A stretch of DNA of 51,564 nucleotides, taken from DATDCY01 sp031406795 [NCBI: Candidatus Rokuibacteriota bacterium]. Its GTDB lineage: Bacteria > JAUVQV01. Numbering within the stretch: position 1 is the first letter of the stretch; every line of letters starts with the position of its first letter. The position numbers were made by a program, and so were the translations under genes. The stretch is from the NCBI GenBank assembly GCA_031406795.1, contig JANOHV010000224.1, positions 1-51,564 on the forward strand, written 5' to 3'. Positions 34,555-42,572 of the stretch are shown in pieces. The notes beneath the pieces are model-generated. The model saw nothing but the letters and a program-made list of their open reading frames with translations, searched no databases and was not told where the DNA came from.

Positions 34555-35180
34555 GCGCTCCGGGCGGGCGCCGAATCTTGCTGCCGCCGGGCGCGCGCCG
34601 GGTCATCCGTGGGGCGGGCGCCTGCCTCTGGCTGGCGCTGCTGGCCGCCCCCGCCCTGCCGGCCGCCGCGGCGCCTCCTGCCCGCAGCGTGGTCAAGGTC
34701 ACGGTGCCCGACCTGGACCTGACGGACGAGAATGGGCAGACCCGGCGTCTTCTGAGCGGCTTCATCGGCGACAAGCTCGCGGCGGTCACGTTCACGTACA
34801 CAACCTGCACGACGGTCTGTCCGGTGCTGGACGGGATCTTCCAGAGGCTCCAGAAGAGTCTCGGCGACCGGCTTGGCGCCGATGTCGTCCTGATCACCCT
34901 GACCATCGACCCGGTCAACGACATCCCCCAGCGGCTCAAGGCACACGCGCAGAAGCTCCACGCGGCTCCCGGCTGGACCTTCCTGACCGGCACGAAGGAC
35001 AACGTGAACCGGATTCTTCGGGGTTTGGAGGTCTACTCGCCCGACATTTTCAACCATCCCCCGACGGTCTTCGTCGTGGACGGGAGCAGCGGGGTCTGGA
35101 ACCGGCTTTACGGCTTTCCCTCGCCCTCCGTTGTCGTGGGGCTCCTCGACGAGCTCGGCGCCGCCCGCGGCCGGAAGTGA
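34551..35180 (+). CDS. SCO1/SenC-family copper chaperone, first copy
   Basis: The protein has 209 residues with an N-terminal hydrophobic segment (about 23-42) for export or anchoring. The thioredoxin-fold core carries the copper-binding CX3C as Cys86-TTV-Cys90-Pro and the distal His169 in FNHPPTVFVVD, the expected three ligands of SCO proteins. SCO proteins deliver copper to or reduce copper-site thiols of oxidases. Placement between a multicopper oxidase gene cluster and other envelope proteins suggests it metallates those oxidases rather than a cytochrome oxidase, which is absent here. The start overlaps the preceding stop. Confidence 0.92.
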   Translation: MSAPGGRRILLPPGARRVIRGAGACLWLALLAAPALPAAAAPPARSVVKVTVPDLDLTDENGQTRRLLSGFIGDKLAAVTFTYTTCTTVCPVLDGIFQRLQKSLGDRLGADVVLITLTIDPVNDIPQRLKAHAQKLHAAPGWTFLTGTKDNVNRILRGLEVYSPDIFNHPPTVFVVDGSSGVWNRLYGFPSPSVVVGLLDELGAARGRK

Positions 35181-35190
35181 GGTGCGCGGC

Positions 35191-35820
35191 GTGATGCGCC
35201 CCGGCCGGCGACTTCTCGGGATCTGCGCCGCGCTGGCGCTGCTGCTGGCGGCCCCGGTAACGGTTCCCGCTGCCGGCAGCACTGCCACCGCCCAGGCGCC
35301 CGAACCCAAGATCACCGGGCCGGGTCGGCCGTACTTCACCGATCTGCCGCTGGTGACGCAGCACGGCAAGGAAGTCCGGTTCTACTCGGACGTGCTCGAG
35401 GGCCGGGTCGTGCTGATCAGCGGTTTCTATATCAACTGCAAGACGATCTGCCCCCGGCAGAACCTGATCCTGTCGCGCGTCCAGAAGATGCTCGGCGAGC
35501 GTCTGGGCACGGACGCCTTCATCGTGTCGGTCACCGTGGATCCGCGGCGAGATACGCCGGACAAGGTCAAAGAGTACGCCGGGGCCTTCAGAGCGGGCCC
35601 CGGCTGGACGTTCCTGACGGGCAAGCCCGAAAACGTCGACTGGGTCAACTACCGTCTCGGGCAGTACCTGGAGGACCCGGAGCGTCACCGCGGGGTCTAC
35701 GTCATCGGGAATCTGAAAACCGGGCTCTGGGTGAAGGTCTCCCCGGACGCCGGGGCCGAAGAGCTGGTGCGGCAACTCGAGAGGGCAATAGCGGACGTGC
35801 CCGCCGCGGAAAAACCATGA
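35191..35820 (+). CDS. SCO1/SenC-family copper chaperone, second copy
   Basis: The start is GTG 35191 (an ATG follows as the next codon), eight bases after gagg; the product is about 209 residues with a signal or anchor helix. It keeps CX3C (Cys83-KTI-Cys87-Pro) and a distal His166 before GVYVIGN. The copy is clearly diverged from its neighbour, so the duplication is old. Two SCO proteins in tandem may divide copper loading and thiol reduction, or serve two different cuproenzymes. The stop overlaps the next start by four bases (ATGA). Confidence 0.9.
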   Translation: MMRPGRRLLGICAALALLLAAPVTVPAAGSTATAQAPEPKITGPGRPYFTDLPLVTQHGKEVRFYSDVLEGRVVLISGFYINCKTICPRQNLILSRVQKMLGERLGTDAFIVSVTVDPRRDTPDKVKEYAGAFRAGPGWTFLTGKPENVDWVNYRLGQYLEDPERHRGVYVIGNLKTGLWVKVSPDAGAEELVRQLERAIADVPAAEKP

Positions 35821-37436
35821 CCCGCCCGTCGTGGCCCCGACGCTCCCTTGCCCCCCTCTGGCCGATCCTCGCGGCGGCCCTCTGGCTGGCGGCCCCTGCG
35901 CTCTCCCGGGCCGGCGAGCTGACGCCGGCCCAGCAGCGGGGCCGACAGATCTACATGACCGGTCACAGCCCCTCGGGTAAGCCGATCGTGGCCTACTTCG
36001 GTGAAGAGGGCATCGAGCTGCCCGAAGAGGCCTCGACCTGTAGCGGCTGCCACGGCTACGACGGCACGGGCCGCCCCGAGAGCGGCGTGATCCCCTCCAA
36101 CGTGACGTGGGCGTACCTCACCAAGTCCTATGGCCACGCGCACCCCGACGGCCTGGAGCACCCGCCGTTCACGGTGGAGAACCTCAAGGACTACCTTGAG
36201 TCGGGTGTCTATCCCGGGGGTCGTCCCGGGGACCCGTCGATGCCCATCTACGAGATGTCCGCGCAGGACCTGGACGATCTGGTCGCATACATGAAGCTCG
36301 TGGGTGAGTACACGGACCCCGGAATCGGCGAGACCAGCGTCCGGGTCGGCACGCTGCTGCCGTCCCGGGGGCCGGCCGGCGAGATCGGGCAGGCCATGCG
36401 TGACATCCTGTTGGCCTACTTCGGCGAGATCAACCGGGCCGGGGGCATCTACGGCCGGAAGATCGAATTGGTCGTCCGGGAGGCGCCGGCCCGCGGCGAG
36501 TCCGTCTCCGCGGGGCTCCAGGCCTGGATCGCGGAGCAGGAGCCCTTCGCGCTGGTGAGCACGTTCGTCCCGGGGGCCGGCGCCGGGCTCACGGCCGCGG
36601 CGCCCGGTGCCGACCTGCCCCTCGTCGGGCCCTTCACCGTCTACCCGCTCGACAATTACGCCCTGAACCGGAGCACCTTCTATCTTTTCGCGGGGCTCCG
36701 GGAGCAGCTCCTGTGCCTGATCGACTTCGCGAAACGCCGCGCCGGGCTCGCGAGCCCCCGCGCGGCGCTGGTCTTCCCGGAGATCCCGGATCTCGAGCCG
36801 ATCGTCGCCTCGGTGGAGACCGCCGGCAGAGACAAGGGCTGGAGCGAGGTGCGCAGGGTGCCGTTTCCCGGCCCGGATTTCAACGCGGCGGGGACGGCCA
36901 CCCGGCTCAAGGAGGCCGGGGTCGAAGTCGTCGTCTTTCTCGGGGTCGAGCACCAGACCCGCTCTTTCCTGGAGGCCGCCGCCGCGCTGGAGTGGGCCCC
37001 CGTCGTGCTGACACCGGGCGTGCTGGCTGGAAAGGCCGCTTTCGACGCCCCGCCGAGTTTCGCGGGGCGCCTGTACCTCGCCTACCCCACGCTCCCGCAG
37101 GACCGGGAACCGCGGGCGTCGGGCGAACTCTCCCGGCTGATGAAGGAGCACGGGTTGTCGCCGACCCACCTCCAGGCCACGATCTCGGCCTACAGTTCGG
37201 CGAAACTTCTGGTCGAAGCCCTGCGGCTCTCGGGACGCGCGCTCAGCCGCGCGCAATTCGTCTCGGCGCTCGAAAAACTCTATCGGTTCGAGACGGGCCT
37301 GACGCCGCCGTTGACCTATACGCGCAACCGGCGCATCGGGGCCCTGGGCGCGTACGTGGCGACGCCGCAATCGGCAGCGGGGAAGGCGGGGGCGCTCGGA
37401 ACCGCCGAGTGGGTGGACCTCGAGGACCAGAAGTGA
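35817..37436 (+). CDS. Cytochrome c fused to a periplasmic substrate-binding protein
   Basis: The protein has 539 residues with a Sec signal ending near residue 32. Residues 35-150 form a monoheme cytochrome c domain with Cys75-SG-Cys78-His79 and a later Met-rich SMPIYEMSAQDLDDLVAYM segment for the distal ligand. From about residue 153 to the end it is a type I periplasmic-binding fold of the branched-chain amino acid/urea class (SVRVGTLLPSRGPAGEIGQAM, INRAGGIYGRKIEL). Such binding proteins normally feed an ABC importer or act as sensors; none of the matching permeases is present. A heme-bearing binding protein could couple ligand sensing to redox state. Four-base overlaps link it to both neighbours. 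Confidence 0.88.
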   Translation: MTRPSWPRRSLAPLWPILAAALWLAAPALSRAGELTPAQQRGRQIYMTGHSPSGKPIVAYFGEEGIELPEEASTCSGCHGYDGTGRPESGVIPSNVTWAYLTKSYGHAHPDGLEHPPFTVENLKDYLESGVYPGGRPGDPSMPIYEMSAQDLDDLVAYMKLVGEYTDPGIGETSVRVGTLLPSRGPAGEIGQAMRDILLAYFGEINRAGGIYGRKIELVVREAPARGESVSAGLQAWIAEQEPFALVSTFVPGAGAGLTAAAPGADLPLVGPFTVYPLDNYALNRSTFYLFAGLREQLLCLIDFAKRRAGLASPRAALVFPEIPDLEPIVASVETAGRDKGWSEVRRVPFPGPDFNAAGTATRLKEAGVEVVVFLGVEHQTRSFLEAAAALEWAPVVLTPGVLAGKAAFDAPPSFAGRLYLAYPTLPQDREPRASGELSRLMKEHGLSPTHLQATISAYSSAKLLVEALRLSGRALSRAQFVSALEKLYRFETGLTPPLTYTRNRRIGALGAYVATPQSAAGKAGALGTAEWVDLEDQK

Positions 37437-37741
37437 CCCACCCGCGCCGGGCGCATGTCTTCCTCTGCTTCCTGGCGGCCGGCCTCGCTGCCGCGGGGCT
37501 GCTGGCCGCCCACGCCGCGTTCGAGGCGGCGGCGTCGGGCGCCCGACTGGAGCGTGTGGCCGGACTCGTGGCTCGACTCGGGCTGACGGACCTGTGCCTC
37601 TTCACCGACGCGCGTTACGCGCGACACCCGACCCTGGCCGACCGCCACACGCCATTCCAGGAGCACCCGATGTCCCTCGAGCACTTTCCCTCCGGCTCCC
37701 TGATGCCGCCGCCGCCTCACCTGCGCCGAGGCCACCCGTGA
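37433..37741 (+). CDS. Small single-pass membrane protein
   Basis: The protein has 102 residues starting at a GTG that overlaps the preceding stop (GTGA) and ending in a TGA that overlaps the next start (GTGA). It has one hydrophobic helix (about 8-32, alanine- and leucine-rich), then a soluble part with VARLGLTDLCLFTDARYARHP and HTPFQEHPMSLEHFPSGSLMPPPPH. I recognise no family. The double overlap, a sensible membrane topology and the distinctive C-terminal motif make it a real gene. It probably assists the adjoining permease or the cytochrome/binding-protein fusion. Confidence 0.75.
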   Translation: MTHPRRAHVFLCFLAAGLAAAGLLAAHAAFEAAASGARLERVAGLVARLGLTDLCLFTDARYARHPTLADRHTPFQEHPMSLEHFPSGSLMPPPPHLRRGHP

Positions 37742-38865
37742 TCGAGAAACAGCTGCATCTGCTGGACTTCACGCTGGCTTCGCTGCTGCGTCGCAAGGGC
37801 AGGAACGTGGCCCTGATCCTCGCGTACGCGGGGGTCGTCTTCCTGCTGGCCTCGGTGTCGTTCTTCGCCCAGGCTCTCAGGGGCGAGGCGGCGCGCGTCC
37901 TGACCGGGGCGCCGGAGCTGACCGTCCAGCGGCTGATGGCGGGCCGGCAGGAACTCGTCCCGGCCGCCTCTGTGGACGTCCTGAGGCACATCCCGGGCGT
38001 GCAGCGCGCGCGCGGCCGGCTGTGGGGCTACTACTACGACGAGGTCTTCGGCGCGAACTACACGCTGATGGTTCCCGAGGCGGCAAAATTCCCGGCCGGC
38101 ACCATCGTCGTGGGCTCGGGGCTCGAGCGCAGCAGCCTGGCGTCGGTCGGCAACCTGCTGGCGTTCCGCACGCACCGGGGCGCCCTCGTCACGCTGGAGA
38201 TCGGCGAGATCCTGCCGCGGGAGGCGGAACTCGTCGCCGCGGATCTGATCCTGATGACCCCGGAAGACTTCCGGGCGATCTTCGGGATGCCGGAGGGTTT
38301 CTTCACCGACGTGGTGCTGAGCGTAGGGAAACCGGGCGAAGTGGCGGCGGTGGCGAAAAGAGTCGTGGCCCAGCTCCCGGACACGAGACCCGTCGCGCGC
38401 GACGAGATCCTGAGGACCTACGAGTCGGTCTTCAGCTGGCGCAGCGGCGTGCTTCTCCTGCTGCTGCTCGGGTCCGTGCTCGCCTTCGCGATCTTCGCCT
38501 GGGACAAGGCCTCGGGCCCGAGCGACGCCGAACGGCGGGAGATCGCCATCTTGAAGGCCGTGGGCTGGGAGACCGGGGACGTGCTCGCGCTGAAGTCCTG
38601 GGAGGGGGTGGTCGTGTCCCTCTCCTCCTTCACGCTCGGGACGGTGTTCGCCTACGTTCACGTCTTCTACGGGTCGGCGGCGCTCCTCGCACCCGTGCTC
38701 AAGGGGTGGTCGGTGCTCTCGCCGGTGTTCCGCCTCTCGCCCCACGTGAACCTGGAACAGCTGGCGACCCTGTGCTTCCTCTGCGTCGTGCCGTACACCA
38801 TGGCGACCGTGGTCCCGGTGTGGCGGTCCGCATCGCTCGACCCGGCCGTGGCCATGAAATCATGA
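37738..38865 (+). CDS. FtsX-like (MacB/LolCE-type) ABC transporter permease
   Basis: The protein has 375 residues from a GTG that overlaps the upstream stop. It has an N-terminal helix (about 22-45), a periplasmic MacB-like domain (about 46-235) and three C-terminal helices (about 240-262, 285-315, 335-360) with the FtsX signature region AERREIAILKAVGWETGDV. Proteins of this class work with a separate ATPase in mechanotransmission or lipoprotein release. No ATPase gene is in the window, so it must borrow one or the operon has lost it. As last gene before a 377-base gap it ends the copper-oxidase gene string. Confidence 0.88.
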   Translation: MIEKQLHLLDFTLASLLRRKGRNVALILAYAGVVFLLASVSFFAQALRGEAARVLTGAPELTVQRLMAGRQELVPAASVDVLRHIPGVQRARGRLWGYYYDEVFGANYTLMVPEAAKFPAGTIVVGSGLERSSLASVGNLLAFRTHRGALVTLEIGEILPREAELVAADLILMTPEDFRAIFGMPEGFFTDVVLSVGKPGEVAAVAKRVVAQLPDTRPVARDEILRTYESVFSWRSGVLLLLLLGSVLAFAIFAWDKASGPSDAERREIAILKAVGWETGDVLALKSWEGVVVSLSSFTLGTVFAYVHVFYGSAALLAPVLKGWSVLSPVFRLSPHVNLEQLATLCFLCVVPYTMATVVPVWRSASLDPAVAMKS

Positions 38866-38894
38866 TGGCAGTGCTGCTCACGTCATTCCCCGGG

Positions 38895-39024
38895 TGTCTC
38901 ATCAATTCTCAGGAAATGACCGAATGAATGGGGACGCTGCAATCACCGCAGTACAATAAACCGGCCTTTCGTGACAAATATCACGCTTGCCCTGTGTTGC
39001 ACAAGTGTCTCACGCTCTGTCTCA
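38895..39024 (+). promoter_or_regulatory. TGTCTCA heptamer cluster, candidate activator-binding sites
   Basis: TGTCTCA occurs at 38895-38901, 39006-39012 and 39018-39024, the last two exactly 12 bases apart; a related TTCTCA is at 38906-38911. The cluster lies about 95-225 bases upstream of the sigma54-type promoter, where enhancer-binding activators normally sit. The same word occurs twice upstream of the 27649 gene and once before the 21110 gene. Confidence 0.5.
38971..38984. promoter_or_regulatory. GTGA-N6-TCAC palindrome (CRP/FNR-type)
   Basis: GTGACAAATATCAC, flanked by C and G to give five-base arms, is the third copy of this palindrome in intergenic DNA of the window. It is about 147 bases upstream of the sigma54-type promoter. 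Confidence 0.5.
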
Positions 39025-39117
39025 TTGATGTGACAGACGGCTTCCCCAAAGAACGACCAGCAGTAAAAATACCAATTACACAAGCAAGTTACGCGATCGT
39101 CCGCAGGGCAGCACGGT

Positions 39118-39133
39118 TGGCACCGTTATTGCA
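39118..39133 (+). promoter_or_regulatory. Sigma54 (-24/-12) promoter
   Basis: TGGCACCGTTATTGCA is a full match to the consensus TGGCAC-N5-TTGCW, with GG and GC ten bases apart. Transcription should start near 39143, about 100 bases before the ATG at 39243. Confidence 0.8.
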
Positions 39134-39242
39134 TAGAAAGTGGAAGGGTAAAAATGAATCTGCGAAAAATAGGGTCTAGTGTGTATTTACGCAGACAGTA
39201 TTTTGAGATCTACTTGAATATAACCAGAGAAGGAGTATCGAG

Positions 39243-42200
39243 ATGAAGAGTAGGAAGAGCCGCAGGTTAGGATTCCCGGTTGCCCTGTTCCCGTTGCTCG
39301 TCCTGCTCGTGGGATGGAGTGGCCTGGCTCAGGCGCAAGCGGTCCGGGCTCCGGTGAGCGGCGAAATACAGCTCGTCACGCTCAATAGCACGACCGATAT
39401 CTACTCCGGCGGAACCATCGTCGTCGGCGGACAGACCTACACCATCCCGCGGAATCTGCTGATCGACCTCCCCGCCAACCGACTGACGCTACAGCAGATC
39501 TTCGCGCAGGCTCCCGCCGCGTGCGTCGCCGCCGCCGAGTCCGGACTCGCGAAGAGCGATAGCTGCAATACCAGCGGTACGGGCGGATTCGCCACGATTT
39601 CCGCCAACCGCACCAGCAACCTCAATCTGATCGTCGGCGACATGTTCATCGAAAAGGGCGTCGAGGCGCTGACCGGCACCGTGACCTACATCGACTACGC
39701 CGGCGGCTATTATCGCGTGAACGGCATCCTCAACGATCCCGCCACCGGTGTCATGGTCCGCCTCAACGACCCCGAGGGGCGGCACACCCTGCAGCAGGGC
39801 CCCGGCTGCGCCGGCGGGCCGAACTGCAGCCCCGATCCGCGCTTCGCGCTCGACAAGGACAACTACACCAACCACTTCAGCAACGGCTACCCGCTGTGTA
39901 TTCCGAGCACGCAGCTGCGCACGTTTGCCGATGTTCTTGTCCCCCCGCTCGGCGTCACGACCGCTCAGGCCCTGGCCGACGGCACCGGCGACGTTCTCTG
40001 CCCGTCCACGAACCGGACGGGCCTCAATGCCACGGGGCAGGTGCCCGACTCGCGCAGATTCGCCCCGGTCATGCTCGGGGACCTCATCCAGGCGGAGGGG
40101 AACTTCGAGTCGATCGGCGGCGTCCGTTTCCTCTCGGCGCACACCTCGGGAGTCGGCTTTGCGCTGGGCTCCAAGCCCGATCTGGGCCAGCCGGACTATC
40201 TGACGATGGCCGAAGTCTTCCTGGACGCCATGGGTTTCCAGAACGCGCGGGCCCGGGCGCTCTTCATCGGCTTTTCGACCGGCAACACCGACATGCGCAT
40301 CTGGTCGCGCCACTGGGACCCGAGCACCAACGCAGTCCACGAGTTTCCGCTCGCCTCGACGGTCGGCTGTGACAACATCGCCGGTCCGGGAACGTGCACG
40401 GCGGTCGGGCTCGCCGCCGGCCCCGGCGGGAATATCTTCAAGATGCGCTACGATGTCGACTTTTTCGCCCCGGCCCTGATCGGCAAGAAGCCGGACCTCT
40501 ACCCGTGCGCCGTCATCAGGGCCGACCCCGAGTGGTCGCTGGCGCCCCCCCTGGTCTGCTCCGGCCCCGGGGGACAGAACATCGCGAACAACTTCGCCAT
40601 CATGAGCCCGATGCCGCACGAGATTCACGTGAAGAGCCGCAAGCAGACCGACAGCGTCAAGGTCGGCGGCACGCCGCTGGTCACGCTTGACATCCAGGGC
40701 AACGATTCGCCCAACGGCCAATATATCTTCCCGCTGGGCATCAATCTTGGCGGGATCGAGACGCCGGAGTTCGTCGAGGTCAACCTCAACCTGCTGGCCA
40801 CGCCCTGGCTCTTTACCGGGCTGCCCTGGAATCTCGACCGCCGGCTCGGCCCCGGCGGCTGCCAGAATGCCGGCGGGTGCGAGGGTACGCCGCAGCCCCT
40901 CGACCCCTTCCCGTTCGAGGGCCTCGATCCTCGCCTGCAGGAGCCGCTGCTTCCGACCGGCGGATACAACGACCCGGTCTACACGGCGAGCGCGCTGACC
41001 AGCGTCAGGGACCGCATCCTTTCGTTCGTTTCCGCCGCCGCCGGGAACTTCAACGGCAACGCCACTGTTCTCGCCTGGCCGCCGGTGAATCCGGCCGCCA
41101 TTCCGATCGTCGTTACGCCCCAGGCGATCGCCTGCGCGGCAGGGGGCGGGGGTGGGATCAACATACCGGTGACCGTCAACCACGACCCCGTGACCACGCC
41201 GTTTAATGTCCCCACGACCATCGACGTGCTGCTCAACGACACCGGCAGCTTCCTGCCGGGCACGGTGGTCGTCACCGGCGGGCTGAACCCCTCTTGGTCA
41301 GCCGTCGCTCAGACCGACGGCACGGTGATCTTCACGCCGGTCTTGGGCTTCTCCGGGCAGGCGGTCTTCACGTACACGGTCCAGGACCAGCTCGGGAACG
41401 TCTCGAGCGCGGCGACCGTGACGGTGACGGTCCTCCCCGGCGTCGGCAACACCGCGCCCATCGCAAACAACGACAATGCCGCGACGCTCGACACCACCCC
41501 GCTAATCATCCCCATTCTGGCCAACGACACCGACGAGGGGGCGCCGGTGATTCCGGCGAACGTGAATGTGACCGTGAACCTGCTGACCCAGCCCGCCCAG
41601 GGTGGCGCGGTGCTCAATGCCGACAAGACCGTGACTTACACACCCTTGCCCGGCATTTCGGCGAATGTGAGCTTCACGTACACGGTCAACGACGGGTCCC
41701 TGCTCAATAACATTTCGAACATCGCCACGGTTACCGTCGCCGTGACGGCGAACACGGCGCCGCTGCTGGCCCTGATCGCCGACCGGACGGTTGTCTCGGG
41801 GACGGCGATCAACGTGCTGGCGGTCGGCACCGACAGCCCGGGCGACACGCTCGTGTACTCGCTGGACACCGCGCCGGCCGGCATGACGATCAACCCCGCG
41901 ACGGGGCTGATCAGCTGGACGCCGGGCGGCGCCAACGTCGGCGTCAATCCCGTCACGGTCAGAGTGACCGACCTGGGCACGCTCTTCGCGACGCGGTCCT
42001 TCACCGTTACGGTGACCGGGGATCTCCCCAGAATCACGCTGGCCGAGTACCGGACCGGCTCGTTGCGGTTGCGGGTCGACGGCACGACGACCCTCCCCGG
42101 CGCGGTCATCACGATCTACCGCACGGCGACTCCCACCGGCGTGCCGCTGGGCACCGCGGTCGCCAACGTCGCGGGTGTCTGGACCTTCAGGCTGACCGCC

Positions 42201-42287
42201 GGCCCGGCGCCTGCCGCAGGTAGTTTCGTCAGCGCCGTTTCCAGTGGCGGCGGCACCGCGGCCGGTTTTGTGGTGAATGTCAGATAA
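39243..42287 (+). CDS. Large exported protein with C-terminal Ig-like domains
   Basis: The protein has 1,014 residues, a Sec signal (FPLLVLLVGWSGLAQAQA) and a clear aaggag site. Residues 33-640 are a novel, Cys-containing region (SGTVTYIDYAGGYYRVNG-like OB or beta segments, RKQTDSVKVGG); I cannot name its family. From about 645 come two cadherin/VCBS-type domains (NDTGSFLPGTV, FTYTVQDQLGNVSSAATVTVTV; ANNDNAATLDTTPLIIPIL), then one He_PIG domain (YSLDTAPAGMTINPATGLISWTP). The final 80 residues resemble the C terminus of the 16889 protein. It has its own sigma54-type promoter. Surface matrix or substrate-binding role is inferred from architecture. Confidence 0.82.
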   Translation: MKSRKSRRLGFPVALFPLLVLLVGWSGLAQAQAVRAPVSGEIQLVTLNSTTDIYSGGTIVVGGQTYTIPRNLLIDLPANRLTLQQIFAQAPAACVAAAESGLAKSDSCNTSGTGGFATISANRTSNLNLIVGDMFIEKGVEALTGTVTYIDYAGGYYRVNGILNDPATGVMVRLNDPEGRHTLQQGPGCAGGPNCSPDPRFALDKDNYTNHFSNGYPLCIPSTQLRTFADVLVPPLGVTTAQALADGTGDVLCPSTNRTGLNATGQVPDSRRFAPVMLGDLIQAEGNFESIGGVRFLSAHTSGVGFALGSKPDLGQPDYLTMAEVFLDAMGFQNARARALFIGFSTGNTDMRIWSRHWDPSTNAVHEFPLASTVGCDNIAGPGTCTAVGLAAGPGGNIFKMRYDVDFFAPALIGKKPDLYPCAVIRADPEWSLAPPLVCSGPGGQNIANNFAIMSPMPHEIHVKSRKQTDSVKVGGTPLVTLDIQGNDSPNGQYIFPLGINLGGIETPEFVEVNLNLLATPWLFTGLPWNLDRRLGPGGCQNAGGCEGTPQPLDPFPFEGLDPRLQEPLLPTGGYNDPVYTASALTSVRDRILSFVSAAAGNFNGNATVLAWPPVNPAAIPIVVTPQAIACAAGGGGGINIPVTVNHDPVTTPFNVPTTIDVLLNDTGSFLPGTVVVTGGLNPSWSAVAQTDGTVIFTPVLGFSGQAVFTYTVQDQLGNVSSAATVTVTVLPGVGNTAPIANNDNAATLDTTPLIIPILANDTDEGAPVIPANVNVTVNLLTQPAQGGAVLNADKTVTYTPLPGISANVSFTYTVNDGSLLNNISNIATVTVAVTANTAPLLALIADRTVVSGTAINVLAVGTDSPGDTLVYSLDTAPAGMTINPATGLISWTPGGANVGVNPVTVRVTDLGTLFATRSFTVTVTGDLPRITLAEYRTGSLRLRVDGTTTLPGAVITIYRTATPTGVPLGTAVANVAGVWTFRLTAGPAPAAGSFVSAVSSGGGTAAGFVVNVR

Positions 42288-42311
42288 GGGCATGGCGCCA
42301 AGGAAGGCTTT

Positions 42312-42572
42312 ATGGCACAGTATGAACGGCGCGAGGGCGGCTCGGACGACCTTGAGTGCACCGTCGCTCTCGCCGCCGAGCTCATCGAGTTGTCCGACAA
42401 AGGGGTCGGCGAGTGTCCGACCGAAGGCTGTCTCGTGCTGAACGGCGTATTGCTGGACTGCGGCTACCGGATTCGCGAATTAGCGGAACGGGAACTTCAG
42501 ATCCACCGCGCCGCCGCACCAACAACGCGGTATTGCGTCGAAGCATCACAACCGGGGAAAAGGGGGGCAGCA
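42312..42572 (+). other. In-frame upstream reading frame: small cytosolic-looking domain
   Basis: The ATG at 42312 has its own ribosome site (aaggaagg) and opens a frame that runs without a stop into the next gene. Its first 65 codons read like a genuine small helical protein (LECTVALAAELIELSDKGVGECPTEGC, VLLDCGYRIRELAERELQIH), whereas the following 20 codons look like spacer. A domain ahead of a Sec signal peptide would normally block export, so either two separate starts are used or a stop has been lost. I believe similar short proteins exist as free genes in metal-reducing bacteria, but cannot verify this. Confidence 0.45.

Larger units (their letters stand above)
38866..39242 (+). other. 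377-base regulatory region, AT-richer than its surroundings
   Basis: No gene is evident. It holds TGTCTCA repeats (38895-39024), a GTGA-N6-TCAC palindrome, and a textbook -24/-12 promoter, followed by an A/T-rich leader of about 100 bases with a weak hairpin (ctgcg...cgcag) and an aaggag ribosome site before 39243. Confidence 0.65.

Noticed and set aside
42324-42345. TGGCAC at 42324 as a sigma54 promoter
   Set aside because: The required GC dinucleotide is absent at the -12 position.
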